The position numbers and the translations under genes are program-made. A stretch of 64,000 nt of DNA from an uncultured Pelagibacteraceae bacterium (GTDB lineage: Bacteria > Pseudomonadota > Alphaproteobacteria > Pelagibacterales > Pelagibacteraceae). The notes beneath the pieces are model-generated. The model did no database searches. It was not told the DNA's origin and saw only the letters and a program-made list of their open reading frames with translations. This document shows positions 38,028 to 46,555 of this stretch, piece by piece. Within the stretch, counting starts at the first letter, position 1. The number at the start of each line of letters is the position of its first letter. The stretch lies in assembly GCA_902623395.1 (NCBI GenBank), contig CACNTN010000001.1:62001-126000 (forward strand), written 5' to 3'.

Positions 38028-38996
38028 ATGGAACTTACGTTAATATACACGATTATAGGGTTCGGATTAGCAGGTTATAGTGTAATCGCTAACGACTCTA
38101 TACAAACACTCGGAACTTTTATTGCCTCAAAACAAAAATGGTTTAAATGGTACACGCTCGCAAGTGCTGCATCACTAGTAATGATTTTTGCAATAACATG
38201 GGGTTGGTACAGTAATGATGGAGACATTTCTTATGGAAGATTAACAAGAATACCTTTCCAAGAAATTCAATGGTACCACGCAGTCGCTCCTGCAATTCTA
38301 TTGGCACTAACAAGAATAGGTATCCCAGTATCTACAACTTTTTTAGTTTTATCTGCATTTGCCTCAACAATTGTTTTGGAAAAAATGCTTGTGAAAAGTA
38401 TTGTAGGTTATGGTATAGCGGCAACAGTTGCTTACTTCTGTTGGATTGCAGTTTCTAAATTTATTAATGAGAAACTTGATGAAGTTAAAGGGGAAAAATG
38501 GATTGCTTTTTGGCGAAATTCAGTTTGGGTATCTTCAGGCTGGTTATGGTGGGTTTGGTTATCACATGATGTTGCAAATATTGCTGTGTACTTACCTAGA
38601 CAATTAGATTTTTCATTACTTTTAATTGTAATAACATACTTTACCATTCTACTTTTTTATATCTTCTATATTAGAGGTGGCTCGATACAACAGGTTGTAT
38701 TAGAAAAAACTGGAACGAGATACGCTCGATCAGCAACGATCATCAACGTGATTTATGCTGCAGTTCTTTTCTACTTCAAAGAGTTGAATGATTTACCAAT
38801 GTCAACGACATGGGTGTTCGTAGGCTTATTGTGTGGAAGAGAGTTGGCAATTTCAACTATGAACAAGGATTATAAATTCAAATATGTCTTTCCACTAATT
38901 GGAAAAGACTTTGTTAAAATGATATTTGGATTAAGTGTTTCGGTAGCAATCGTGCTTGCGATACATTACTTTATAATTCCTAGAGGATTATTTTAA
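38028..38996 (+). CDS. divergent PiT-family (inorganic phosphate transporter-like) membrane protein
   Basis: 322-residue polytopic membrane protein with internal pseudo-symmetry like PiT phosphate permeases. First half: NDSIQTLGTFIAS at residues 22-34, resembling the GANDVANxFGT signature, then PVSTT at 100-104. Second half: SHDVANIAVYLP from residue 179, a second signature with His in place of Asn, then PMSTT at 257-261. The paired P-x-S-T-T motifs are characteristic of PiT proteins. It is shorter and strongly diverged, so the ion carried is uncertain (phosphate, or another oxyanion or small ion). Its neighbour, the ugp operon, is also about phosphorus uptake. Stop lies ten bases from the convergent small gene. 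Confidence 0.62.
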   Translation: MELTLIYTIIGFGLAGYSVIANDSIQTLGTFIASKQKWFKWYTLASAASLVMIFAITWGWYSNDGDISYGRLTRIPFQEIQWYHAVAPAILLALTRIGIPVSTTFLVLSAFASTIVLEKMLVKSIVGYGIAATVAYFCWIAVSKFINEKLDEVKGEKWIAFWRNSVWVSSGWLWWVWLSHDVANIAVYLPRQLDFSLLLIVITYFTILLFYIFYIRGGSIQQVVLEKTGTRYARSATIINVIYAAVLFYFKELNDLPMSTTWVFVGLLCGRELAISTMNKDYKFKYVFPLIGKDFVKMIFGLSVSVAIVLAIHYFIIPRGLF

Positions 38997-39005
38997 TAAT
39001 CAAGA

Positions 39006-39233
39006 CTATTTTTTCTTCTGAAGATCTTCATAAATTTTTTTAAGGTCTTCAGGAGATAGGTTTTTTTCTTTTAATTTATCTAAAATTTCTTCATCTTCTT
39101 GGCTAACATTTTCACTCGTCTTTTGGTCTTTCACTTCGCTTCTTGCCTCAAATCCAGCTTTAATATGTTTTGCGGATACTAAAATTACAACAATAGCGAT
39201 AATAGCTGCTAGTGATAAAAACAACAAAGTCAT
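39006..39233 (-). CDS. small single-pass membrane protein, unknown
   Basis: 75-residue protein with one N-terminal membrane helix (about residues 2-21) and a highly charged, probably cytoplasmic tail ending in a predicted helix LSPEDLKKIYEDLQKKK. No family is recognised. It lies 31 bases downstream of a 45-residue membrane protein gene and both follow the ugp operon on the same strand. It could be a short regulator or stabiliser of a membrane complex, but nothing in the sequence shows this. Confidence 0.6.
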   Translation of the reverse strand: MTLLFLSLAAIIAIVVILVSAKHIKAGFEARSEVKDQKTSENVSQEDEEILDKLKEKNLSPEDLKKIYEDLQKKK

Positions 39234-39264
39234 CTTTAGATTATAGCTGATATTTGGCTAAGTG

Positions 39265-39402
39265 TTAAATGAGTTTAGTAAGTATGTAAATTTGTAGCAA
39301 AAGGATTAAAAAAGGTAGAATAGTCCTAATAAGTTCCATTGTATGATTATATTCATCCAATTTTCTTTCTAGCCAATTTCTTTGATATTTTTTTTTTGCC
39401 AT
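39265..39402 (-). CDS. 45-residue single-pass membrane protein, unknown
   Basis: A short open frame from an ATG at 39402 to TAA at 39267. The peptide begins MAKKKYQRNWLERKLDEYNH and continues with a hydrophobic stretch, IRTILPFLILLLQIYIL, near the C-terminus. A positively charged N-terminus before one membrane helix gives a clear topology. It occupies most of an otherwise empty 212-base gap between ugpQ and the 75-residue membrane protein gene, in the same direction as both. The amphipathic charged first half argues against chance, but homologues were not checked. Confidence 0.5.
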   Translation of the reverse strand: MAKKKYQRNWLERKLDEYNHTMELIRTILPFLILLLQIYILTKLI

Positions 39403-39445
39403 GCGTGTATTTATATCAAGAAAGTAAAAAAATCAAGTTTTAGAA

Positions 39446-40378
39446 TTAAAACCAAGAAATATTTTTTGCTTTACAAATTTCTTGAACTTTTTTCGGATAG
39501 TCAGTTATAATTCCATCTACCCCGTACTCGATCATGCGAACAATATCTTGTTCTCTATTCACTGTCCAAACACAAGTCGCAAGACCATGTTTATGTGCTA
39601 ATTCTACATTTTGTTTTGTAACATCAAGATAGAAAACGCTCCACACATGACCTTCTAATGATTTAATTATATTAGGAAGCAAAAATAATTCTTCCATTGG
39701 ATAATTTTTAACCATCCATGGAGAGTTTTCATAAATATTCTTTTTAGTGATTGAAAGACCTTGTTGCAGGGTAATAAATCCTCTTAAAATATTTGGATAT
39801 TGTTTTTTAAGAGCGTAAAGAATTCTAAAATCATAAGAAGTGATTAAAGTTCTGTCCTCGAGTTTAAAATCTTTTATATCCTTGAGAATTAAGGAAACCA
39901 TTTTCTCTGGATCAGGTGTTACATTTTCTTGTGTGGGAGTTGATTTAATCTCTAGATTTAAAAATACGTCTTTATATTTATCTTCCGTCACTAATTTAAA
40001 AAAATCTGTTAATTTAGGTATTCTCTCGTCCTTAGCAGATTTTTGATTTTTAAATCTTTTTGCGTACTTTGTTTCAGGCTTTATACTTTCAATATTATAC
40101 TTGCTTATTTCATCATAAGTTAAGTCTACTAATTTCATAGTTTTGTCTGTGATCCAGTTTCCTGAGGCATCTTTAACTAGATCAGGATTTAATCTGTAGT
40201 CGTGAAATATAATTGGAATATTATCTTTTGAAATTACAACATCAAATTCAACTGCTTTAATGCCTAAATCAAATGTGTATTTGAAACCTGATATAGAGTT
40301 CTCAACAATATCTCCTCTTGCTCCCCTGTGGCCGTATATTCTTATGTAGTTAGGTTTCGTTAAAAATGGATTGATCAA
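39446..40378 (-). CDS. ugpQ: glycerophosphodiester phosphodiesterase
   Basis: 310-residue GDPD-family enzyme hydrolysing glycerophosphodiesters to glycerol-3-phosphate and an alcohol. The active-site HRGARGDIVENSISGF and VEFDVVISKDNIPIIFHDYRL contain the two histidines and the metal-binding Glu/Asp set; the C-terminal VWTVNREQDIVRMIEYGVDGIITDYP is typical. No signal peptide is visible, so it acts in the cytoplasm on imported substrate. It overlaps ugpC by four bases, completing the ugpB-A-E-C-Q operon. Confidence 0.95.
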   Translation of the reverse strand: MINPFLTKPNYIRIYGHRGARGDIVENSISGFKYTFDLGIKAVEFDVVISKDNIPIIFHDYRLNPDLVKDASGNWITDKTMKLVDLTYDEISKYNIESIKPETKYAKRFKNQKSAKDERIPKLTDFFKLVTEDKYKDVFLNLEIKSTPTQENVTPDPEKMVSLILKDIKDFKLEDRTLITSYDFRILYALKKQYPNILRGFITLQQGLSITKKNIYENSPWMVKNYPMEELFLLPNIIKSLEGHVWSVFYLDVTKQNVELAHKHGLATCVWTVNREQDIVRMIEYGVDGIITDYPKKVQEICKAKNISWF

Positions 40379-41430
40379 TTAATCCTCAAATCAGTATTAG
40401 TATCAAACAGGTGTAGTTTGTCATTTTGGATGGAAAGATTTATGTTTTTTCCAATAGTATCTTCTTTAACAACACCTGAAATACTTGCAACTAAAATTTC
40501 ATTACTATTTTCAAGTTTACCATGAATAAGTGTATTCGCTCCAATCAACTCTACAAGTTCAACTTTTAACTTTATCGGACCATTTGGATCTAATTCAAAA
40601 TCTTCAGGTCGCATGCCTACATTAACAGGTCCATTAAATTTTGAATTAATTGAAAGTGAAGCTTTGTTTGCAAAACTTACTTTACTATTTTCGCAGTTCC
40701 CTTTTAAAATATTCATTGCTGGGCTTCCAATAAATTGAGCTGTGAATAAAGTTTTGGGCTTTGTGTAAACTTCTAAAGGTGTACCAATATGTTCAACATT
40801 ACCTTCGTTCATTACAATCATTCGATCAGCTAAAGTCATAGCCTCAACTTGATCGTGCGTTACGTAAAGAGAAGTAGTTTTTAATTGAGTTTGAAGTTTT
40901 TTAATCTCTAACCTCATTTGAACTCTTAATTTTGCATCAAGATTTGATAATGGTTCATCAAATAAAAAGGCTACAGGGTTTCTCACAATGGCTCTTCCCA
41001 TAGCAACTCTTTGTCTTTGTCCTCCTGATAATTGATTAGGTTTCCTCTCTAATAATTCTCCAAGCTCTAAAATTTCAGCTGCTTTTTGAACTCTTGATTC
41101 AATTTCTTCTTTCGGTACTTTTGCAATTTTTAAACCATAAGCCATGTTACCAAATACAGTCATGTGAGGGTAAAGAGCGTAATTTTGGAATACCATAGCA
41201 ATATTTCTTTCCATTGGTTCAAGCTCATTTACTTTTTTATTATCAATTAGAATATTTCCTTCATTAGCATCCTCTAACCCCGCAACCATTCTCAATAATG
41301 TTGATTTTCCGCAACCTGATGGTCCAACTATTACAATCAGTTCACCATCTTTTACATCAATACTCAGATCATGTATAACCTGAGTTTTTCCAAAAGATTT
41401 TTTTAAATTTTGTAAACTAATTTGAGACAT
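40375..41430 (-). CDS. ugpC: sn-glycerol-3-phosphate ABC transporter, ATP-binding protein
   Basis: 351-residue ATPase of the MalK/UgpC type. Walker A GPSGCGKSTLLRMVAGLE, signature LSGGQRQRVAMGRAIVR, Walker B AFLFDEPLSNLD, switch His in YVTHDQVEAMTLADR. A C-terminal TOBE/regulatory domain from about residue 235 contains NVGMRPEDFEL. The start overlaps the ugpE stop as TAATG. Together with UgpA, UgpE and UgpB it would import glycerol-3-phosphate and glycerophosphodiesters. Confidence 0.95.
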   Translation of the reverse strand: MSQISLQNLKKSFGKTQVIHDLSIDVKDGELIVIVGPSGCGKSTLLRMVAGLEDANEGNILIDNKKVNELEPMERNIAMVFQNYALYPHMTVFGNMAYGLKIAKVPKEEIESRVQKAAEILELGELLERKPNQLSGGQRQRVAMGRAIVRNPVAFLFDEPLSNLDAKLRVQMRLEIKKLQTQLKTTSLYVTHDQVEAMTLADRMIVMNEGNVEHIGTPLEVYTKPKTLFTAQFIGSPAMNILKGNCENSKVSFANKASLSINSKFNGPVNVGMRPEDFELDPNGPIKLKVELVELIGANTLIHGKLENSNEILVASISGVVKEDTIGKNINLSIQNDKLHLFDTNTDLRIN

Positions 41431-42284
41431 TATTTATCGCTTTCTAATAACCCTTTAACAAAAAACTTTTGCATACTTATTACTACAATGACTGGAGGAA
41501 CCATAGCTAACATTGCTGTTGCCATAACCGTCGGCCAGTGTGCATAATCATCACCTGTAGGTATCATTGAGTCAATTGCCATTACAATAGTTCTCATATC
41601 AGGATCGGTCGTCATTAATAGTGGCCATAAATATTGGTTCCAGCCAAATATAAATAAAATAACAAATAAAGCTGCAATGTTAGTTTTGCTTATAGGAACC
41701 AATATATCAAAAAAGAAACGCATTGGACTACAGCCATCCATTCTGGCTGCTTCAACCATTTCATCGGGTATGGTCATAAAAAATTGTCTAAATAAAAAAG
41801 TTGCCGTAGCTGATGCGATTAACGGAAAGATTAAACCTGTGTAAGAGTTTAGTAGATTTAAATTTGCAACAACTTCGTAAGTCGGAACTATTCTTACTTC
41901 TACGGGAAGCATCAGAGTAATAAAAATTAACCAGAAACATAAGTTTCTAAATGGAAATCTAAAATAAACAAATGCAAAAGCTGATAATAATGAAATAATT
42001 ATTTTTCCAACTGTAATTCCAATGGCCATGATTGCAGAGTTCATCATCATTTTTATCACGGGAACTTTGGCTCCGTATCCCTCTGGCGAACCTCTAAATA
42101 ATGCATTTGCATAATTTTCAAAGAACTCTGTTCCTGGTAACATTGGTAATGGAGGGTAAATAATTGCATCTTGTGTTACGGTGGATGCAACAAACGTTAG
42201 CCAAACTGGAAAGAATATAAATAAAACCCCAAGAATTAAACCAAGGTGAGTTAACCAATATCCTGATTTCTTTTTTTCAACCAT
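41430..42284 (-). CDS. ugpE: sn-glycerol-3-phosphate ABC transporter, permease
   Basis: 284-residue MalG-type inner-membrane permease with six helices and the EAA loop in MVEAARMDGCSPMRFFFDILVPISKTN, the contact site for the ATPase. The N-terminus starts LTHLGLILGVLFIFFPVWLTF. It is joined to ugpA and ugpC by one-base TAATG overlaps on both sides, suggesting balanced synthesis of the membrane complex. Confidence 0.94.
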   Translation of the reverse strand: MVEKKKSGYWLTHLGLILGVLFIFFPVWLTFVASTVTQDAIIYPPLPMLPGTEFFENYANALFRGSPEGYGAKVPVIKMMMNSAIMAIGITVGKIIISLLSAFAFVYFRFPFRNLCFWLIFITLMLPVEVRIVPTYEVVANLNLLNSYTGLIFPLIASATATFLFRQFFMTIPDEMVEAARMDGCSPMRFFFDILVPISKTNIAALFVILFIFGWNQYLWPLLMTTDPDMRTIVMAIDSMIPTGDDYAHWPTVMATAMLAMVPPVIVVISMQKFFVKGLLESDK

Positions 42285-43165
42285 TAGTAATGAACCTTTC
42301 TCTCTATATATTTAAATTGAATGACGGTTAAAATTCCGACTAAAACAAGTAGGATTACGGATTGAGCTGCACTTGATCCTAGGTCTTGGCTTACAAAACC
42401 GTCTGAGAATACTTTGTAAACAAGAATGGTGGTCGACTGTTCAGGTCCTCCAGATGTAATGGTGTGAATTACTCCAAAAGTATCAAAGAAAGCATAAACA
42501 ATATTTACTACTAATAAAAAGAATGTTATCGGTGAAAGTAGAGGTATTACAATCGTTCCAAATCTTTTCCAAAAACTTGCACCATCTATTGCAGCCGCCT
42601 CAATAATCGATTTTGGAATAGCTTGAAGTCCTGCTAAAAAAAATAAAAAGTTGTAACTTATTCTTCCCCATGATGAGGCTAGAATAACTAAGAACATAGC
42701 TTGATCACCTTTTAACGTATGGTTCCATTCATAACCTAAAGCTTTAAGATAATAAGAAGCTAAACCGATGTTTCCATTAAACATAAATAACCATAAAACT
42801 CCTGCAATAGCTGGTGCTATAGCGTAAGGCCAAATTAATAAGGTTTGATAAACGCCAGCTCCTTTAATTAATCGATCAGCTAATGCAGCTAAGTATAAAC
42901 CTAAAGCCATTGATGAAATGGATACAGCAGTTGAAAAAATAATTGTCGTTTTAAAACTTGCTAAATAATAAGGGTCGGATAATAAAAATCTAAAATTATC
43001 TAAACCTACAAATTCTGTCTTTAATCCAAAAGGATCAGGTAAAAATAAAGAATTCCAAATGGCTTGTCCTGATGGATAAAAAAAGAAGACAAAAGAAATC
43101 AGTAGTTGAGGTGCAACTAACAGTGCTGGTAACCACCAGCCTTTAAAAAAAACTCTTTTTTCCAT
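42284..43165 (-). CDS. ugpA: sn-glycerol-3-phosphate ABC transporter, permease
   Basis: 293-residue MalF-type permease with six helices. The EAA loop is IIEAAAIDGASFWKRFGTIVIPLLSP, and FDTFGVIHTITSGGPEQSTTILVYKVF is the stretch typical of UgpA. It is separated from ugpB by a 52-base gap that contains a strong GC-rich hairpin, which probably lowers expression of the permease genes relative to the binding protein. Confidence 0.94.
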   Translation of the reverse strand: MEKRVFFKGWWLPALLVAPQLLISFVFFFYPSGQAIWNSLFLPDPFGLKTEFVGLDNFRFLLSDPYYLASFKTTIIFSTAVSISSMALGLYLAALADRLIKGAGVYQTLLIWPYAIAPAIAGVLWLFMFNGNIGLASYYLKALGYEWNHTLKGDQAMFLVILASSWGRISYNFLFFLAGLQAIPKSIIEAAAIDGASFWKRFGTIVIPLLSPITFFLLVVNIVYAFFDTFGVIHTITSGGPEQSTTILVYKVFSDGFVSQDLGSSAAQSVILLVLVGILTVIQFKYIERKVHY

Positions 43166-43180
43166 TTGATCTTAAGAAGT

Positions 43181-43206
43181 ATACCAGGGGCTTTCGCCCC
43201 TGATAC
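43181..43206 (-). promoter_or_regulatory. stable intercistronic hairpin between ugpB and ugpA
   Basis: In the minus-strand RNA a stem of 11 pairs (seven of them the perfect CAGGGGC/GCCCCTG) closes on a GAAA tetraloop. It has no T run after it, so it is more likely an mRNA 3'-end stabiliser or attenuator than a full terminator. It stands 11 bases after the ugpB stop codon. It is one of the most GC-rich spots of the window. Confidence 0.75.
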
Positions 43207-43217
43207 ATTAATTTGAT

Positions 43218-44531
43218 TTATTTGTTTGCTCTTTCAAATCTTCTTAAAAGAACATTACCTCTTTTTACAGCGCTGTCTAAAGCTACTTGAGCGGTTTTAG
43301 TGCCGTTGTAAACTCCTTCCATCTCTTCATCAATAATACCTCTTATTTGATCAAAAGATCCAAGACGTAAGCCTTTAGAATTTTGAGTAACTTTATTTCT
43401 CATCATCTGTATTCCTGCTAAATCAGTGCCAGGATTTGATTTATAAAATCCTGACTTTTTAGTTGCCTTAGCAGCTGCAGTGGTAACACCTAAATAACCA
43501 GTATCTTGGTGCCACTTAGCTTGAATATCAGTTTTTGATAAGAAAGCTAAAAATGCTGCCGTAGCTTTGTTCTCTTCTTTAGATTTTCCAGATAATGCCC
43601 ATAGAGATGAACCACCAATGATTGTGTTTTGAGGTGCTTCAGTTGCTCCATAGTAAGGTAAGTGTCTAATACCAAATTCGAATTTTGCTTCTTTTTTGAT
43701 ACCAGCATAACCAGCAGAAGACTCTGTCATTAACATACATTCACCAGCTCTAAAATTTTTACCAGCTTCATTTCTTCTACCCATATACTTAAATTTACCT
43801 TCTTGTGCCCATTTACCTAAAGTTTGAATATGCTTGATGTGTACTGGGCTATTGAAAGCTAACTCAGTATCTAAACCAGCAAATCCATTAGATTTAGTTG
43901 CAAACGGTATATTGTGGTACGCTGAAAAATTCTCAAGGTGAACCCAGCTGTGCCAACAAGTACAGAAAGGCATATCAATACCTTTTGCTTTTGCAGCATC
44001 AAGTGCGTTACCAACTCTTTTCCAAGTACTTAAGTCCATCTCAGGATCTAAACCTGCTTTTTTCATCAAGTCTTTATTTACCCAAAGAACTGGAGTTGAA
44101 GAGTTATATGGCATAGATAACATTTTGCCATCTGTTGTCGTGTAATAACCAGATACAGCAGATACAAATCCATTAGGATTAAATCTTTGACCAGCATCTT
44201 TCATAAGTTGGTACATAGGAACATAAGCTCCTTTTGCTGCCATTAAACTAGCTGTTCCAACTTCAAATACCATAAGTATATTTGGATGTTGTCCAGCTCT
44301 GAATGCAGCGATACCAGCATTTAAAGTTTCTGAGTAATTACCTTTTCTAGTATGAACAACAGTGTATTTGTTTTGTGATGCATTGAACTTGTTTACTTGT
44401 TCATCAAGTAATTCACCAAGTCTTCCACCAAAAGCATGCCACCATTGTATTTCTACTTTTGCTTGGGCAGATGTTCCCGCAAACATTGCGAAAAGTGCCA
44501 ACGAAGCAATTATTGCTTTTATTTTTTTCAT
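43218..44531 (-). CDS. ugpB: sn-glycerol-3-phosphate ABC transporter, periplasmic binding protein
   Basis: 437-residue periplasmic solute-binding protein. A Sec signal peptide (residues 1-24, ending SAQA) precedes the mature start KVEIQWWHAFGG. UgpB landmarks include FNASQNKYTVV, KGNYSETLNAGIAAFRAG, MPYNSSTPVLWVNKDLMKKAGLDP and NTIIGGSSLWALSGKS; several correspond to the glycerol-3-phosphate pocket region in the family. Codon use and a GGGGG ribosome-binding site suggest high expression. It is the first gene of the ugp operon and is followed by a stabilising hairpin. Confidence 0.95.
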   Translation of the reverse strand: MKKIKAIIASLALFAMFAGTSAQAKVEIQWWHAFGGRLGELLDEQVNKFNASQNKYTVVHTRKGNYSETLNAGIAAFRAGQHPNILMVFEVGTASLMAAKGAYVPMYQLMKDAGQRFNPNGFVSAVSGYYTTTDGKMLSMPYNSSTPVLWVNKDLMKKAGLDPEMDLSTWKRVGNALDAAKAKGIDMPFCTCWHSWVHLENFSAYHNIPFATKSNGFAGLDTELAFNSPVHIKHIQTLGKWAQEGKFKYMGRRNEAGKNFRAGECMLMTESSAGYAGIKKEAKFEFGIRHLPYYGATEAPQNTIIGGSSLWALSGKSKEENKATAAFLAFLSKTDIQAKWHQDTGYLGVTTAAAKATKKSGFYKSNPGTDLAGIQMMRNKVTQNSKGLRLGSFDQIRGIIDEEMEGVYNGTKTAQVALDSAVKRGNVLLRRFERANK

Positions 44532-44546
44532 TTTGCATGTCCCCCG

Positions 44547-44586
44547 TTTTCTTTAAAAAGAAAAAAGCTAGCACAAAATAATTATA
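44547..44586 (-). promoter_or_regulatory. ugpB promoter -10 box and leader hairpin
   Basis: TATAAT stands at 44586-44581 on the minus strand, about 50 bases before the ugpB ATG; no convincing -35 or PhoB box was found upstream. Within the leader, TTTTCTTT and AAAGAAAA (44564-44547) form an 8-bp repeat with a two-base gap, just upstream of the strong GGGGGA ribosome-binding site. Confidence 0.45.
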
Positions 44587-44626
44587 AAGAGGAGTCGCTA
44601 ATTAAATTTAGATTCTACCTAGGGTT

Positions 44627-44971
44627 TTATTTTACTTTTCCAAAGAGATTTAAAAGTATAACACCTGCTATAATTAAGATTAAGCCTATAGTCCCATAGA
44701 TATTTGGAGTTTGATTATATTTAAATATACCAAATAAAGTTACTGCAGTTATGGTTAAGGCGCCATAAGTTGCATAAGTAAAGCCAACTGGAATTATTGT
44801 CATTGCTTTTGAAATGCAAAATAAACAAACCACAATACTTGAAACACAAAAAATTGTTGGGCTTATTTTTGAAAATCCCTCAGTTGTTTTTAAAAAACCA
44901 TTTGAGGCAATCCCTGTGATAATCGCTAAAGTAAGATATATATACCCTGATAGTAAAGTCATACTTTTCAT
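44627..44971 (-). CDS. SMR-family-like small transporter lacking the conserved Glu
   Basis: 114-residue four-helix membrane protein that aligns without gaps to EmrE over the first helix (YIYL, K-x-x-EGF) and over IPVGFTYATYGALT, so it belongs to the small multidrug resistance family. However, the position of the essential EmrE Glu14 is Gly20 here, and the position of Trp63 is Tyr. A normal proton-coupled multidrug function is therefore unlikely; a flippase-like or partner role is possible. An internal ATG at residue 4 is an alternative start. Its start is directly adjacent to the stop of the NDUFA9-like gene upstream. Confidence 0.75.
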   Translation of the reverse strand: MKSMTLLSGYIYLTLAIITGIASNGFLKTTEGFSKISPTIFCVSSIVVCLFCISKAMTIIPVGFTYATYGALTITAVTLFGIFKYNQTPNIYGTIGLILIIAGVILLNLFGKVK

Positions 44972-45913
44972 TTAAGCTTTTGCAAACTGACCGCCATCTT
45001 TATATCTCCATAGCCATTTTTTCATTTCTTCTTCTACATCTGAAGGTTCAATATCCAAGTCTCTTAAAGTAAGATTGTTTCCAGAGACTATATTGTCAGC
45101 TTCTGATAAAATCTGACACTGATCTTTTGTTAAGATTGGTGGAAAAGGTAAAAGGTCAGTAATAGTACTTTGAATTTTAGCTATTGGCATTGGCATGGGT
45201 ACAACAAATCTTTTTTTATTTATTGTCTTTAAAATCGATTTAACCATATCACCAAAACTAATTACTTTTGGCCCACCAATTTCATAAATTTTTCCTTCAT
45301 TGTTTTTTTGTTCAATAGCTTTGACAATAGCATCAGAAACGTCGTCTACCAAAATAGGTTGAAATTTATAATTTATTCCAACAATTGGAATAATAGGTAG
45401 CATACTTAATTTTGAAAAAAGATTTGTAAAATTATCCTCAGTCCCACAAACTACGCTTGGTCTAATAATCACAGTTTTTTTAAAATTGTTTAAAGCTTTT
45501 AGTTCTCCTTGATATTTTGATTTTTGGTAAAGTGATTTTGAATTTTCATTAGCTCCTATTGCAGATACATGAATAAATTTTTTTACATCCGATTCTGAGC
45601 AAATTTTAGCTACAGCTTCTGGTATGTCCGTATGGATATTGTAAAATTTTTGTTTTCTGGTTTCGTAAAGAATTCCAATTAAATTGATTACAATATCGGA
45701 ATTTTTAATAGCATCTTTTAATTCAGAAAAATTATCAGATTTCCAATCAACTAATTCTACCGCACCAGGAGTAGCTTGAGTTTTTAAGTATCCTTTTTCA
45801 TAGGGTTTTCTTGTTGATATGATGCATCTGTAGTTTTTCTTGGTCAAATTTCGAACAAGATATCTCCCTATAAAACCTCCACCACCTAAAATTGTGCAAA
45901 TTTGATTTTTCAT
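44972..45913 (-). CDS. NAD(P)-binding protein, complex I NDUFA9-like
   Basis: 313-residue atypical short-chain dehydrogenase with the Rossmann motif ILGGGGFIGRYLVRNL at the N-terminus, DIVINLIGILYE, FIHVSAIGANENSKSLYQKSK (the YxxxK region shows YQKSK) and VIIRPSVVCGTEDNF. This set is typical of the bacterial relatives of the complex I accessory subunit NDUFA9. A GTG at 45925 lengthens the frame by four codons; the ATG at 45913 is preferred. It is divergent from RNase D by 18 bases and is followed without a gap by the SMR-like gene. Confidence 0.85.
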   Translation of the reverse strand: MKNQICTILGGGGFIGRYLVRNLTKKNYRCIISTRKPYEKGYLKTQATPGAVELVDWKSDNFSELKDAIKNSDIVINLIGILYETRKQKFYNIHTDIPEAVAKICSESDVKKFIHVSAIGANENSKSLYQKSKYQGELKALNNFKKTVIIRPSVVCGTEDNFTNLFSKLSMLPIIPIVGINYKFQPILVDDVSDAIVKAIEQKNNEGKIYEIGGPKVISFGDMVKSILKTINKKRFVVPMPMPIAKIQSTITDLLPFPPILTKDQCQILSEADNIVSGNNLTLRDLDIEPSDVEEEMKKWLWRYKDGGQFAKA

Positions 45914-45931
45914 GGTATTTAACACTTATAT

Positions 45932-46555
45932 ATGAAAATAACTAAGTTTAAAGAGGACATAACTTCTGAAATTGCTAACTCGTTTAAAAATAGTATTGCA
46001 ATAGATACAGAAGCAACTGGCCTTCAGATACCAGAAAGAGATAAGTTAAGCTTAATTCAAATTTGTGATGAAAATGGAAATGTTTATATAATCCAGCCTA
46101 ATAAAAATAATTATAAAGCACCTAATTTAGTTTCAGTTTTAGAAAATGACAAAATTTTAAAAATCGGTCATTATTTAAGATTTGATAAAAACTCATTAGA
46201 ATTTTTTTTAGATTGCAAAATCAAAAATATTTTTGATACCAAAATAGCATCAAAAATTGTGAGGACTTATACAGATAGTCATGGTCTTAAAAACCTTGTT
46301 CAAGAATTTTGTAATAAAACTTTGGATAAAAGGTATGGAAGCAGTGATTGGAATAAAGATATTGATGATTTAACAGACAAACAACTTGAATATGCTGCTA
46401 ATGATGTAATTTTCTTACATAGAATAAAAAAAGAGTTAGAAAAAATGCTTATACGAGAAAAAAGAACAGATATTTTTAAAAAATGCCTGGAGTTTTTAGA
46501 CACGAGGGTAACTTTAGATCAAAACGGATTTAAGTTTGATATTTTTGAACATTAA
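45932..46555 (+). CDS. rnd: ribonuclease D-like 3'-5' exonuclease
   Basis: 207-residue exonuclease of the DEDDy type, containing only the catalytic domain and no HRDC domains, as in many alphaproteobacteria. Exo I is AIDTEATGL, Exo II is KIGHYLRFDKNSL, and Exo III is YAANDVIFL with the conserved Tyr and Asp. It probably trims tRNA 3' ends or other small RNAs. The stop overlaps the kdsD start as TAATG. The order rnd-kdsD-lptC-lptB follows. Confidence 0.88.
   Translation: MKITKFKEDITSEIANSFKNSIAIDTEATGLQIPERDKLSLIQICDENGNVYIIQPNKNNYKAPNLVSVLENDKILKIGHYLRFDKNSLEFFLDCKIKNIFDTKIASKIVRTYTDSHGLKNLVQEFCNKTLDKRYGSSDWNKDIDDLTDKQLEYAANDVIFLHRIKKELEKMLIREKRTDIFKKCLEFLDTRVTLDQNGFKFDIFEH

Noticed and set aside
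44532..44626. PhoB box upstream of ugpB
   Set aside because: No CTGTCAT-like direct repeat with 11-base spacing was seen.
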